Below are positions 1-13,900 of a stretch of DNA of 64,000 bases, in pieces. The notes beneath the pieces are model-generated. The model did not search any database. It was not told where the DNA came from and saw only the letters and a list, made by a program, of their open reading frames with translations. The stretch is from Clarkia xantiana subsp. parviflora (taxonomy: Eukaryota; Streptophyta; Magnoliopsida; Myrtales; Onagraceae). Position 1 is the first letter of the stretch. The number at the start of each line of letters is the position of its first letter. The translations under genes were made by a program, and so were the position numbers. The stretch spans positions 29,347,756-29,411,755 of the forward strand of contig JAPTYO010000009.1 in assembly GCA_036873135.1 (NCBI GenBank), read 5' to 3'.

Positions 1-2315
1 TTCTGTCGGGACCTCCATGGTTGCCCCCTCTACAGGGCCCGCTTCTTCTAAATCGGGGGCTGTAGATTCTGCTATGAAATCCGCCAATGCCTGGCCCTTA
101 ATGGCCGTTCTTGGAGCAAAGTGTATGCGAAACTCACTAAGCTCTACTGCCCATTTCACTAATCTTCCCGACGCATCCGGTCGGTTCAAAAAATGCTTCA
201 AAGGCTGGTTCTTCAACACAGTAATCTCGTGTGCGTGGAAATAAGGCCTTAGCTTCCGAGCAGTAATAATCAACGCAAAGAGATACTTCTCAACAGCAGG
301 ATAATTCAATTCAGACTTGGCAAACGCCTTGCTTACATAATAGACGGGGACTTGATTACCCTCGACAACCTTCACTAACACAGAGCGATTGGCAAATTCA
401 GAAACAGCCAAGTAAAGATAGAGCGGCTCGCCTGGAACCGGTTTCGCCAACGGCGGGAGGGTGCGAAGGTGCTGCTTGAGTGCTTGGAACGCTTCTTCAC
501 ACTTGGCGGTCCACTCAAACTTCTTGTTGGCCCTCTGGACTTCAAAAAATGGCATTGATCGGTCGCTGGCTTTGGACATGAAGCGATTCATTGCAGCCAG
601 TCGGCCATTCAACACTTGCACCTCCCGATGGTTTATCGGAGACTGCATCTCCTCAATCGCCCTCAGCTTCTCGGGATTCACCTCAATTCCTCTCTGGCTC
701 ACCATAAAGGCCAGAAATTTCCCTGAGTGGACTCCGAAGGCGCATTTCATCGGGTTTAAGCGAACTTGATGAAGCCTCATCCGCTCAAACGCCATGGCTA
801 GGTTGTGCACATGATCCTCAGCTTGTCGGGACTTCACCAGCATATCATCCACGTAAGCCTCCATGGTCTCCCCCAGCATATCTCCGAACAGCTTATTCAC
901 CATCCGCTGATAGGTTGCCCCCGCATTGATTAACCCGAAAGGCATGACATCGTAGTGATAGATGTCACTGTCCGCATAAAACGCTGTGTGAGGAGCGTCC
1001 TCCTTAGCCATCTTGATCTGGTTGTAGCCCGAGTACGCATCCATGAAGCTCAACAGTTCATGTCCCGATGTAGCATCTACCAGCTGGTCGATTCTCGGGA
1101 GTGGGTAGCAGTCCTTCGGGCAAGCCTTATTCAGGTCGCGGAAATCCACACACATCCGCCATTTCCCATTAGTCTTCTTCACCAGTACCGGATTAGCTAC
1201 CCAAGTCTGGAATCAGAGTTCTTTAATAAACCCCGCATCGAGAAACCTGCCCACCTCCTGTTGGATTGCGATCTTTTTATCTGTGCCCATCGGACGCCTT
1301 TTCTGCGTGATAGGTTTGATCGCGGGATCTATCTTTAGTTCGTGTACGATCACATCGGGGCTGATTCCTGGCATGTCGCTTGGGGACCAGACAAACAGCT
1401 CCTTGAACTTTTTCAGCAAATCGATCAACTCTCGGGCTGTCTTTTCGGTCAAAGCAGACCCGATTTTCACCTTCCTCAGCGGTCCGTCAATCTCGACTTC
1501 TTTTAGGTCTTCTATGGGGGCAGGACGCCCAAACTCCTCTCTGGGATCAGTATCTGTTTGGAGGACAGTCATGGCCTCTCGTCTCCTCCTTCGAGTGGCA
1601 TTGACGTAACATTTTCTGGAAGCCACCTGATCGCCCTTGACCTCTCAGACTCCGTGGTCAGTCGGGAACTTCATCTTCTGGTGCACTGTCGAGGCAACTG
1701 CCATCAGGGGGTTGATGGTGGTTCTCCCGATAATCGCATTGTAAGTCCCCGCGGAATCAACTACCACGAACTCCACGTTCCTCCTTTCTGATTTCCACCC
1801 ACTACCAAACTCCACTGGTAAGGTGATTACTCCTAGCGGATAGGAGGTAGAGCCAGAGAACCCGACCATCGGGAAGTTTGCCTCCTTCAGATCCTTCTTT
1901 GTCTTTCCCATGGCCTCCAACGCATCCATGAAGAGAATATCGGAGGAGCTCCCTCCATCGATCAGAATCCGCTTCATCTCGTACCCGTTCACATCCAAGG
2001 TCACGACCAAAGCGTCATCATGCGGGGTCTCCACGCCTATTAAGTCCTCCGAGGAAAAGGAAATCACCATCTCTTCCTTCAGGGTCCAGGATCGGGACCT
2101 CTTACCCAGCACCACAGCAGTAGGAATTCTAGAGGCGTAAACCTCTCGAGAGGACGTGGTATCACCTCCAGCAGCAAATCCTCCGTGAATCACATTGATG
2201 GTGCCCCGTCGTTCTTTGCGGGCACCGGACGGCTCCGGGTCGGACCTCTTCTTCTTTGGGGACCGATCGCGGGATTGAGAACGGGACCGCGATCGGGACC
2301 GAGAGCGGGATCGAC
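1..2315 (-). pseudogene. pol pseudogene of Gypsy A (protease, reverse transcriptase, RNase H start)
   Basis: Open segments at 2193-1645 (protease, active-site form LIDGGSSSDILF) and 1626-1213 (start of reverse transcriptase). The second stops at KEL*, where B reads KELRF, as expected of a CGA to TGA change. Reverse transcriptase continues below 1213, and the YVDD region near 860-845 is preserved. Here the G run before YVDD is intact, unlike in Gypsy B. The RNase H region reaches the window edge. Confidence 0.85.
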
Positions 2316-3587
2316 ACCGCTAATCCCCGACGAACTCCTTGAGCTTCCCCTTCTGGATCAGCTTTTCGATCTCCTTCTTCAGCTCCCGACAATGGTTGGT
2401 GTCGTGACCATTTGCGCGGTGAAATCGGCAGTAGCGATTCGTGCGGGATCCCAAGAATTCTCCATCCTTCTTTGGGGGATACCTGGAGATACCTTGTCAT
2501 TCCATGACCGTTAGTACCTCCGCCATGGAGCAGTTGAGAGGAATGTCGAGATCCTCCCGCTTGTCCTTCCTTGAAGAACGCCTATCATCTCTCCGATCAG
2601 AGCGGCCTCGATTCCGACTGCTCTCGGGTTTACCCTTTGACTTACGATCGTCGAAAGGTTTAACCGATTGCTTCCCTTTATTCGACTTCGGGTCTCTGTA
2701 CCACCTGGGTCAGGGACCTCACACTCTTCAGCAAACGTCTACGACCCTGGTATTGCTGAATGAACCGGTCGTGCATATCAGCCCAGCAGGTGATGCAGCC
2801 TGGGGGCAGACTAAAGAACCAGGTCAGGGCTCTTTCACCAAGTGTGTTCGGGAACAGCGTACACACTATATCTTCATTCGGGGCTCTTCCCAGACACGCC
2901 ATGAGGTGCTTCTGGACATGACGAACTGGATCTCCTTCACCATCGTATTCCTTTATTGTGGGGATACCCAGCCCTGGCGGGGCTAGGGTGTCTATGAGTC
3001 GAGGAACGAAGGGATGAGTAGATCGATCCCTCAGCTCCGACACCAGCGGCTTCTGCTCTCCCATGCAGATGTTCACGATCTTTACCACCTGATCGGGGGG
3101 TGATGAGACCATTAAGGGGAATGGTCCTGTGCTGTATTGGCCCTGGCCCATCAACCACGAATCTCTCTGGCTGAACGGACTCTCCATTCCTGCTCTGGCC
3201 TCGGGGTTGAGCCTCCCGTACGTTCCGAACCTCTGCTGGTGGGGGCACTTCTTCTAGCGGGGGCATCTCCTCTTGCCTCCTCGCAGCCTCTCTCCGATCC
3301 AAGAGAGCCTCCACGGCTGCCAAAAACATCGGCATGGCTTCTACCACAGCCCTCGTCAGGTCCGCAGCTGGGGGAGCCTCCTGCTCCCTATTCCCCTGGT
3401 GCTGAGCAGCAACATCTTCGGGACCTTCATTATGCCCCCCTGTCTGGGAGAGCTCAGCAGCGGGATGGTTCTGGTTTTCCTCCTGTTCTGGTAGTGAGTT
3501 TAGAGTCGTCGCAGCGGGATGACGGGAACCACCAGATTGTCCTTGCCTTCTTTGCTTGCCAGCCGCCATTGAACGAGTAGAAGGCAT
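2316..3587 (-). pseudogene. gag pseudogene of Gypsy A
   Basis: The frame starts MPSTRSMAAGKQRRQG at 3587, almost identical to Gag of Gypsy B. A C run near 3100 has one extra base relative to B and shifts the frame; homology resumes in another frame (3187-2678). About 250 bp of Gag sequence present in B (27110-27357) is missing at the junction near 2680. A stop interrupts the segment near 2505. The Gag zinc motif, CX2HX4HX4C, is still readable at about 2430-2385. A short run of Arg-Ser/Arg-Asp codons follows at 2322-2252. Confidence 0.85.
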
Positions 3588-3604
3588 ATCAGCTTTTTGT
3601 TAGG

Positions 3605-3622
3605 TTCCCACAGACGGCGCCA
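3605..3622 (-). other. Primer-binding site of Gypsy A
   Basis: TGGCGCCGTCTGTGGGAA on the minus strand, one base inside the LTR. It starts with TGGCGCCG, which matches the 3' end of tRNA-Asp type primers used by Tat/Athila elements (family knowledge). The tRNA assignment is an inference. Confidence 0.8.
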
Positions 3623-3623
3623 A

Positions 3624-4338
3624 TGTTGGATCACGGTGGAACTCCGACATGATCTTTGACGGCGATCCTAGCTCCTTCGCTCCACGCAATCCTGCAAGAG
3701 GGGATAGACCGGGCGGTGACCCAGAATCCCTCTCCGATGCTTAAATGAGTATCTCGTACGGACTGGCAAGCAGTAATCTCAAGTAATATATTTTTAACCT
3801 AATCGATCTGAGGTGACCTCTGCCCTTTTATAGGCGAAGAGGTACCTCAGTTACCTGGTGAACCGTTGGGGGTGGTTAGCCCGTATCCCGCGTATCTCGG
3901 GTGTGATCCCGCCTATCTAGGCCGTGATCTCGCTTATCTCGGCCACGCCCCGCATATCTCGGCCACGCTCCGTGTATCTTAACCACGTTCCGCGTATCTC
4001 GGCCACGCCCCGCGTATCTCGGCCTTATCCTCTGATAACGAGTCCCGACTAACGTCGGGGACTCCAGAGTTATCTTGTTGTGTCACCGCTCAGGGTCCCT
4101 CGTCATCGTGACAGGGCCTATTGTTCTCAGGGATTCATCATCGGGGCCTACTCAGAGGCATCTCGCCGGGAGCGTTCAGCTCGCTTGTCAGGTCCGACTC
4201 TGTCGGGACCTCTTATCCTCGGACTCCCTTCGTCGGGATCATTTGCCTGGGCCATCTTGGCCTTCGTTTAGGGCCCACCGGGCCTATTTGCCGTTTCCTC
4301 ACCGTTAAAGGGCCTAACGGCTATAGTCGGACCCATCA
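3624..4338 (-). repeat. 5' LTR of Gypsy A
   Basis: 715 bp. On the minus strand it starts TGATGGGTCC and ends GATCCAACA, the TG...CA form of LTRs. It is closely similar to the two LTRs of Gypsy B. It contains several about 20-bp units built on GAGATACGCGG (3890-4025). A TATAAAAG box lies at 3832-3825 on the minus strand, so its promoter would fire away from the Furry-like gene. Confidence 0.93.
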
Positions 4339-4643
4339 ATATCAATTTCCCTTTAGTTCACATTTAGGACAATAAAAATATATATAAAAAAAAAAGTACA
4401 AAAAATATGGTGTTCTTGGAGTATGATAGAAAGTACGGAGTTTAAGGACACAAATCGTGTAAAAGTCAGACATTTGGGGAAAAGACTTACAGAAAAGAAA
4501 ATAAGGGGGAATAGTTAAAATTCTCCAAATAAAAGGGGATGTTTGCCCATTTATTTTGTTTTGTTATTATTGGAACTATTAGTTAATTTAATTAACTTTC
4601 GGAATGTGAAAATGGAGTGAACGCCGAGGAGGGAGATCGGAAA
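4339..4643 (+). promoter_or_regulatory. Upstream region and 5' UTR of the Furry-like gene
   Basis: Only 305 bp separate the end of the Gypsy A LTR from the start codon. The stretch is AT-rich, with a candidate TATA-like run (ATATATAAAA) near 4378-4389. It then becomes purine-rich just before the ATG. Any promoter farther upstream was displaced by the retrotransposon. No specific binding site can be supported. Confidence 0.5.
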
Positions 4644-7600
4644 ATGAAAGCGGGAGGCGCTGCGAAGCTGATCGTCGACGCCCTGCTGCAGCGGTTCCTT
4701 CCACTCGCACGGCGGCGTATTGAGACCGCGCAAGCACAGGTCAGTGGTTTCTGCCACAGCTTTCGTTAATTTAGCGGAATTTATTCTCTCTTCTCTGAGC
4801 CCGTGGCCAACATAGATTGGAGATTGTTCCTTGGGTTACACGTAGTGTTTCTTGTGTACTGGTCATCGTTTTGAGTTGTTAAGGTGCTCCATGGTCCGTG
4901 TGATTTATTGGAGCTCGTCGAGTCGCATTAGATTGAGGTTTGTGATGAACTTTGATGAGTGGGAACAAGCAGACATTATGTAACTAAATGTTCTGAATCT
5001 ATATAGCATTGATTGAGGTTGATTTAGATTGAACAACTTGAAGCCTTTTCAATTGATCGCTCCTCAGAGGTCTTGTATGATTCAAATATGCCTAATTACA
5101 GCCTTGTCTCATTTGTATGTTCTGACCTTTTACTGCTGCCTCTAAATTGTACTGATACTCTAATTGTACATGTCTAGTTCATTTATTAGAATTTTAACTT
5201 CTTCAAAAGCAACTGTTTGTTCCAGCTTAGGTTTCCTGCAAGTAGTTCTTTGGGCTGAAAGATGAGTTAGCCTTGTCATTCTTTTAGGAGTCTCTTGGGT
5301 GTATACATTTTCTTCTCATGTTTCGGATCATATCTTTTGGGATGGTGAGTTGCTCCGGGAAGTGGCAGTTTGGTTCTGTATGTAATGGTCAAGTATTTTT
5401 GTGATTACCTGCAGACCCATCTGGGAAAATTCTATGAACTTTATTGCGATTGTTCCATTACCTGATTTACTTTTTTAGATACAAAATGTCTGATTTTGTT
5501 AGCTATTTCAATTTGCTCTTTATTTACAGGATGGTCAATACCTCCGACCATCAGATCCAGCTTATGAGCAGGTGCTTGATTCATTGGCCATGGTCGCACG
5601 ACATACGCCTATACCCCTCCTTGAAGCACTTCTTAAGTGGAGAGAGAGGTATTTCCTACATTATTCTTCTCTTCTGAGTAGCTCTGTTTCTTTTATTTCA
5701 CACCTGAATTTTGTTGATCTCTTATTCTTAAGTATGCACTTTTAGTTAGATAATCTGCTGTTTCTTGATACAGCACTTTGCTAATTCCTCCATTTTTATT
5801 GCAGTGAATCTCCGAAAGGAGCAAATGACGCGTCTACTTTTCAGAGGAAGGTTGGTTTCTCATTAGCATAGGTTGAAGATGTCAAGCTCAGCAGTATTTC
5901 TCATTCTTCTTTATGTTTTTAACGTATATATGCAATTACCATACTTAATAAAATTGAATAACTTTGCTGGATAAGGATTAATGAGCATCGTGACTTTAGA
6001 AACCTGACTTGAAATTATCAGATCATAGTAGTAGCATTAAAAATGTTAACTATTTATAAGTGGTTAAAGGTTTCTCATGATCTTTCTGAAAGTGATGACC
6101 AATTGAGTGAATAAAGCATGTAGTTTAGTTTCATCTAGATCAGTTTACATCCTTAATGACTACCTTTGAAGCTTTCATTTCATGCTCATGGCCACTTCAA
6201 AGAGCTTTTACGTATTGTCAATTTGTGCGTTTATATAACCCTTCATCTACTTATTGCTGTGGACAATTTCGTCACGTGCAAAGTTTGTTTATGACTTGGT
6301 TTTTGTGTTGGTCAGCTAGCAGTGGAGTGCATCTTTTGCTCTGCCTGTATCCGCTTCGTGGAGTGTTGTCCTCAAGAGGGTCTCACAGGTTTGCCCTGCT
6401 CTCCTATTGGTGATTATTCATGTCATTTTGAATTGACATTTCATTCCTTAATCTTGTTTGAATGACAGAAAACCTATGGAAAGGCCTGGAAAATTTTGTC
6501 TTTGACTGGCTTATTAATGCCGATAGGTAAGGGTTTTTGAATTTGGTGCACTGTAATTTTATGTGTGCACAGTTCATAGTTTTAGTAGCAAACTATTCTT
6601 TGATTGTGTTTTGATTACTTCAGCATATTCTGATTGTGTTCTGGAATAATGTATTTATGAAAGTTGTATTAGTTAAAAACTCCTGTGGGTGATTAGTTAC
6701 CCTCTGGAATTTTTTTTATTTTGAAAAAGGCCTCTTTAGTTAAATCTTTCTTTAGCTGGAGATAAAATAGGTGCCGAGATTCTGATGAAAAATTATAGGC
6801 TGAAGAATAAGTGAAGAGTATTGTTTTACCAACTCCAGCCAAGATATATTCAGATGGCTAGTAAGATATTGCCATTTATGAGAAGGAACTTGTGGATCCA
6901 TTAAAGAATGGTCCTATGTATTCCTTAAAAGCTTTTGGTTAGTAATTTTCCTTTCTCCGGAACATGCTCCAGGGTTGTAAGCCAGGTCGAATATCCCTCA
7001 TTGGTTGATCTGCGAGGACTCCTTCTGGACTTGGTTGCACAACTTTTAGGTGCCTTATCACGTATAAGGTAAGTGGTCACTTTTGGACTTTAATCCACAT
7101 AAAGATTTTTGGCTTGTTTATTTTGGCCAAAATTTGGTCTGTATAAGACAACAAATTGTTGTTAATTCATTTATTTATTACGTTGAATATATCTCCTGGT
7201 CCTTTTTCAATTAATGCTTTTTTGTATTCATTGACTGGACAGATCATTGTTAAGCACTTAGAGAATATATGTGGTTTATGAGCCTTCTCGATGGTTCTGA
7301 TTACTTCTCTACTTACTCGCAGATTCAGTTCAGTCACTGAACGCTTCTTTGATGAACTCAAGACTCGATCAATAGACAGTAGTGTAGCTCGAAGTGAGAC
7401 ACTTAGTATCATAAACGGGATGCGTTACCTGAAACTTGGGGTACATGAAGTTTTTATTTTCCTTATTTTATTCTTAAAAAATTGGACGTTTCAAAGCCAT
7501 GTAACCATTTCTTTGTTGCTCAGGTTAAGACTGAGGGTGGACTGAATGCTTCAGCTTCTTTCGTGGCAAAAGCCAATCCTCTGAATAGGGCTCCACATAA

Positions 7601-7844
7601 GCGAAAGAGCGAACTTCATCATGCATTATGTAATATGCTGTCGAACATCTTAGCACCTCTTGCTGATGGTGGGAAAAGCCAGTGGCCTCCATCAGGTGTG
7701 GAGCCTGCCCTTACTTTGTGGTATGAAGCTGTGGGGCGAATTAGAGCAAATCTCTTGCATTGGATGGACAAGCAAAGCAAACACATAGCAGTAAGTAGAT
7801 CGTTACTATTCAAGGAGAATCCAAGAATGCACCTATTATGCATG

Positions 7845-7912
<68 letters not shown>

Positions 7913-10900
7913 TAATCATATGAATTCCTTTCTTGATCGAATACCTACGCTACAGGTTAAAGTTAAGGGTCCCTTGTCTGGTTCCATTTGAGCCCAATTC
8001 TTCAGATGGGGCTCAAATGGACCTTGTTGATGCCTAAGGAGGCAAAATACAAATGGCTTAGGCCGGTCCTTCATTCTTTTATATAAATAACTATTTGTTA
8101 ATTTTTTTTATATTTCTTTTTATAAATCTATGACTTACGGCATTTTGCTATATAACTGATTATGAAGGACCGAACCACTTTCCACCCAAGATTCCAAGTT
8201 GATAAAAAATGTAGAGGGTGCCAAAGCCAGATTTTGGTCGATGATCTATTCCCCACCAGTTAGCGAAGTACCAATTGTTTATGTACCAATATTGTAACTA
8301 ATCCTACAGTAATCCTAAAATGCTAGAGTTGCATCTGTAGTAGTTTTGAAAATTTCACCATAGGTATGGTAATATCATCTGTTTACTTGTGGTTGCATAC
8401 TTTTCTGCTTGGGTTTTTAGTGAGATATGAGCCTCATTCTTAACCTTTAGCTCATCTTTCTTCACACTGATCTTTGCTTGTGATGCTGAAATCACCTCAC
8501 GTTGTGTGTGGGTTTTATCACATTCTAACCTGCATGATTTTGATGCTCTAGGTTGGGTACCCCTTGGTAACTCTCCTTCTCTGCCTTGGCGATCCTCAAA
8601 CATTTAATAATACTTTAACTAATCACATGGAACAGCTATACAAGCTTCTCAGAGTAAGTTTTGCCGTCCAGTACTTCAAGAATTAAACATTACATCTACA
8701 TTCTTTCTTATTTCCCCTATTAAGCGTTATAGGTTTGAGTTTGACATTACTGAGTTGTTGTTTGGCTTTGGCCCATAACATTTACCTAATGAAATTTTGT
8801 TAGCACTTAGCAGGACAAGAATCATCGTTTCATGGCTTTGGACTGTCTTCATCGAGTTATGAGGTTTTACTTGAGTGTATATGCATCAAGCCATGCCCAA
8901 AACCGTATATGGGACTACTTGGACAGTGTGACCTCTCAACTTTTGACAGTTTTAAGGAAAGGACTGCTCACGCAGGATGCTCAACATGATAAACTTGTTG
9001 AATTTTGTGTAACAATTGCTGATCATAACCTTGACTTCACGATGAACCATATGATCTTAGAATTGCTTAAGCAAGACAGTCCAAGTGAGGCAAAAGTCAT
9101 TGGTCTACGAGCTTTGCTTTCTATAGTCATGCAGCCTTCAACTCAGCATATTGGTCTGGATATATTCAAAGGTATGTCCTGTATTTCACTATTGTTAACG
9201 CAGAATGTCTTTACACTGATCTACTTCTTTCTTCCCTCTTTAGGGGAGGAAACTCTCAAATGCTATGTTTCTCATCTTTAAATTTGGTCATCCATGCAGG
9301 TCGTGATATTGGCCATTACATACCAAAAGTAAAGGCTGCGATCGAATCAATATTGAGATCTTGCCATAGAATATACAGTCAGGCCCTTTTAACTTCTTCA
9401 AGGACCACAATAGGTACTCTCTTCTCAGATGGCTTCACATCTTGGAATTTAAGAAATGATTTTCTGTTTGTACATATAAAGAAAGGATAATTGATAATTA
9501 TGCAATCCACCTGCAAATTGCATTTCTGCTGTCCCCTCGGAAGTTAATCATGAATATGCATTCCCATTATCTTAATAGATTTTCTTATAGTAATCTTGTG
9601 GATGACCTTGACTTGCTCATATTTTGACGCGGGAGCTACATGCCCAAGTTGAGGAATTGCTCAAGCCCAAATAAGGAGAACATATTCCCAAATGATATAT
9701 TTTTTATTTTTGAGATATATAATTCTGATATATATATATATATCTTTATATTCTTATTATAGATAAGTTTATGTATTTTAGATATCTGATTTTTTTATAT
9801 ATAGTTTAGTAGTATATTATATTATTTATATCGATATTATATATCTATATATCGAGGGTTATAGTTAGCTTAGACATATAAGGAGTGCTCTTTTTCTTGT
9901 TATATTATAAGGAATCTTTCAGACTATAATAATATTCCAGAGACCTTTGTTCTTGTTCTTAAGTGCTTGGTTAACTACTTGTTTATCCTTTATCGAGATC
10001 CACTGCATCATATTTGCATTCATTAAACTTTTCGTCCTCTCTTATTCGCATTTGTCGACTTGTTTGCTGTTCATAATACGTAATTCGCCCATTCAAATCA
10101 AGAATTCATGTTTGCATTGGTGGTGCGAGTTATCCAGATACCAATATGAGATTGACTTAGATGATGACCGAGTTTGCTCCTTATGATAGAAACTTGAAGT
10201 ACACAGAGATAAAAAAAATAGTTATTATTTGAATTCAAGTGTTTATCACCTCTACTGGATTTAATTGCTGAGATACTCTATATATTAACAAATTCGCCTT
10301 CTGTAGATGCTGTGACGAAGGACAAAGCTCAAGGATCTCTCTTCAGGTCAGTGTTAAAGTGCATACCTTATCTGATAGAAGAAGTCGGACGAAGTGACAA
10401 AATCACCGAAATAATACCTCAACATGGCATAAGCATAGATCCTGGTGTCCGTGAAGAAGCAGCTCAAGTACTTAATAGGATACTAAGATATCTCCCCCAT
10501 CGCCGCTATGCAGTCATACGAGGAATGGCCAACTTTGTTTTGCGGCTTCCTGATGAGTTCCCTCTACTAATTCAAACCTCATTAGGACGGCTATTAGAGC
10601 TTATGCGGTTCTGGAGAGGATGTCTATCTGATACTAGGGTTGAAGTCAAGGCAGAGGATGCAAGGGGTGTGGAGAGGGTTCAGGGATTTAAAAAGTCTTC
10701 TTTCCGTCAGGCAGCAGATATGATAGAGTTTCATGCTTCGGAGATAGATGCCATTGGTCTTATCTTCCTCACCTCAGTGGACAGCCAGATCAGACATACC
10801 GCGTTGGAGTTACTTCGATGTGTCCGTGCCTTGAGGAATGATATATGGAGCCTTTCTATGCGTGATCAAGCAGATGTTAATCTTATGAGTGAGCCAAGAC

Positions 10901-13900
10901 CGATTTTTATAATTGATGTCCTGGAAGAACATGGGGTGATTTCCTTTTCCATTCTGTTTTCTTTCACATTCCATGCAGATCTGCTATTTTACTTATTTTG
11001 AATGTGATGATGCAGGATGAAATTGTCCAGAGTTGCTACTGGGATTATGGGCGTCCGTTTGATTTGAGGCGAGAGTCTGATGCAATTCCTCCTGATGTCA
11101 CACTCCAATTAATTATACATGAAAGTCCTGACAAAAATAGGTGGGCCCGGTGTCTCAGTGAGCTTGTAAAATATGCAGCGGAGCTATGTCCAGGTTCTGT
11201 CCAGGAAGCAAAGTAAGCAAAGTCCTACCAAACTGCAAACTGATTTAATGAAAAAGTGGAGTATCGCATTTACATATTTTCTCAAGTAGTATGTTATTTG
11301 TTAAGACAAATAGTTTAGTATGTTTTTGCAATTCGTCCAAAGTTCGTACTTAATTTGGTTATGATCTCTTTTTATTATGTTTAAAAGCTGATAATAAAAT
11401 GCAAGGTTTCATCTTTTGAAATCCATATCTGAAAAGAAAAAATCCATGGCTCAAGAAGCATGAACTCTAGCTTTTTAATAGTGGTTATCTGTTTCAGTTT
11501 CTTTTCATATGTTCCTCTGCTTTAAGTTCTTGACGGTATTCAAATTATCTTTTTATATCAGGCTAGAAGTCATGCAACGACTTACTCATATAACACCAGC
11601 TGAGTTGGGCGGAAAGTCTAATCAGGCGCTAGATGCAGAGAATAAACTGGACCAGTGGCTAATGTATTCCATGTTTTTATGTTCGTGTCCACCTGATACT
11701 AGAGAAACTGGAGGCTTAGCGGCAAGCAAAGAGCTCTACCATCTAATTTTCTCCTCGCTAAAATCTGGATCGGAAAATCACATGGTATGCATACAAGAAA
11801 CCTTTTTAAGTAAAATATTTTTTGTCTCCTTAATTTTTTTTGGTTGTAAGACCTAGAATATGTTAAGGGTATATGTAGCGAATACGAAGAGAGAACCCCC
11901 ATAATCGTCAATCTTAGATTCAGCGTGATAGGTCATATGCAATGAGCTTTGGCCATTTAAGTGGAAATCTTGATTTATGTGACCTGATTAACTCTAAATG
12001 TAGTGTCCCCATGAACATTACCATGTGTTTGGAGGGGATCGTTCAATATAAGTTGTAGATAATGGTAGTGGAGGTCTTTATTTGTTGTGTTATTAATCAA
12101 ATCTGTTTTGCATTCATTTATTTTAGGTGCTTTTGATTAGCTGTAATTTTGTATTTTTGGTTTGTATGTAGCATGCAGCAACTATGGCACTTGGACACTC
12201 ACATCTGGAAGCATGTGAAATCATGTTTGCTGAGCTCGCTGCATTTATTGATGAGATTTCACTCGAAACAGAGGGAAAACCAAAGTCGAAGGTACTTCAA
12301 GAAATTCCCTTGTGTTTTTGGTTTAATTACCAAATTGCATACCGAATTTGGACGAATTGCAAAAATGTGCTGAATTTTTTTTCATTTTTACAAATAACAA
12401 GCTGAACTTAAGCAAAATTTGCTAAAACCATACTTTGTCAAAAAATCTTCAAATTTGATTTTGTTGAAATAGACAGCAACGCCCTTATTTAAAATAGAAA
12501 CCCTTAGAATGGAATAGAAAGAAGAAACCGCCTTAAATAGACAGCAACACCCTTATTTAAAATAGAAACCCTTAAAATGGAATAGAAAGAAGAAACCGCC
12601 ATCAATTTATCAGCTCAATGCTTCAGTCTTCGACCCACTGTATTTTCGTTATTTGTATATTTTTTTTCATACTCTTAGTTTTCAAATAAGGGTACTTCTA
12701 TCTTTGTATCCACATCGCAAACATACATCGTATGGAAAAAGTGTAGGAGTATGGTGCTTACAAGTTCACTTAATTAAATTTGTTTTTTTTGTTAAAAAAA
12801 AACAACTCTGTTATGTTTTTCTCATTCGTCCAAAGTTCTGTATGCAAGTTGGTTATTATTATCACTCAAAAGTAGCACAGAGTTGTTTTGAATGAATATC
12901 CGACTCGTGTTTCCAGTCTCAGAAAGCTCGGCGAGAGGAACTTCGTGTCCACATCGCGAACATATATCGTACAATTGCCGAAAACATATGGCCCGGAATG
13001 TTGGCTCGAAAACCAGCTTTCCGTCTCCATTACCTCCGATTCATCGATGAGACAGGAAGACACATAAGCCCTGTCCCAGCCGAGAGCTTCCAAGAAATGC
13101 AGCCTCTCCGGTACGCCATTGCCTCCATCTTAAAAACCCTCGCTCCCGAATTCGTCGAATCACGGTCTGAGAAATTCGACCTAAGGACTCGAAAGAGGCT
13201 CTTTGATCTACTACTATCATGGTGTGATGACGGAGGAAGCTCATGGAGTCAGGACGGCGTAAGTGACTATCGCCGTGAAGTGGAGCGGTACAAGAATTCA
13301 CAGCATTCTCGGTCGAAAGATTCGGTCGATAAACTGTCGTTTGATCGAGAATTGAGTGAACAGATTGAGGCGATACAGTGGGCCTCGATGAACGCCATGG
13401 CGTCACTGTTGTACGGGCCGTGCTTCGATGATAATGCGAGGAAGATGAGTGGAAGGGTGATAATTTGGATTAATAGTTTGTTCATGGAGCCGGCTGCGAG
13501 GGCGCCGTTTGGGTACTCGCCGGCAGATCCGAGAACTCCGTCTTACTCGAAATATGCGGCTGAAGGTGCACGTGGGACCGCAGGTCGTATTCGTGGTGGG
13601 CATCTAAGGATCGGATTGGCGAAGTTGGCTTTGAAGAATCTTCTTCTTACCAATTTGGATCTGTTTCCCGCGTGCATTGATCAGGTATCATTTTTCTTTA
13701 TTCCTCTACCGAAACATATTTTTTATTTAGTTGTCGATCTTAGAGGATAGGCTGATTTGATGCTCTGGCCATGCACAATTTGAGAATCCGATTGAACCCT
13801 GAAGCCTTAAACTTTCTGGTATAAATAAATCAACAATCTCTCGACATGATTCAAGAATTGCGGTTGGTTTGCTACTTATTTGAACCAACCCGTTGTATGT

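Larger units (their letters stand above)
1..4338 (-). mobile_element. Gypsy A: Tat-lineage Ty3/Gypsy LTR retrotransposon, cut by the window edge
   Basis: Minus-strand element with 5' LTR (4338-3624), primer-binding site, gag, protease and reverse transcriptase in the usual order; the rest lies beyond base 1. It belongs to the same family as Gypsy B at 25481-34526, because LTR, gag start and pol are closely similar. The reading frames are broken by a one-base gain in a C run near 3100, an approximately 250-bp internal gag deletion near 2680, a stop near 2505 and a stop at about 1213. The element is therefore dead. Its target-site duplication cannot be tested because the other end is outside the window. 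Confidence 0.93.

Noticed and set aside
4551..4757. 68-codon minus-strand frame
   Set aside because: It is the shadow of exon 1 of the Furry-like gene.
6156..6413. 85-codon plus-strand frame in the Furry-like locus
   Set aside because: It crosses the acceptor of exon 4 in the wrong frame; the spliced model fits the family protein exactly.
8355..8603. 82-codon minus-strand frame
   Set aside because: Overlaps intron 8 and exon 9 of the Furry-like gene on the opposite strand; no family resemblance.
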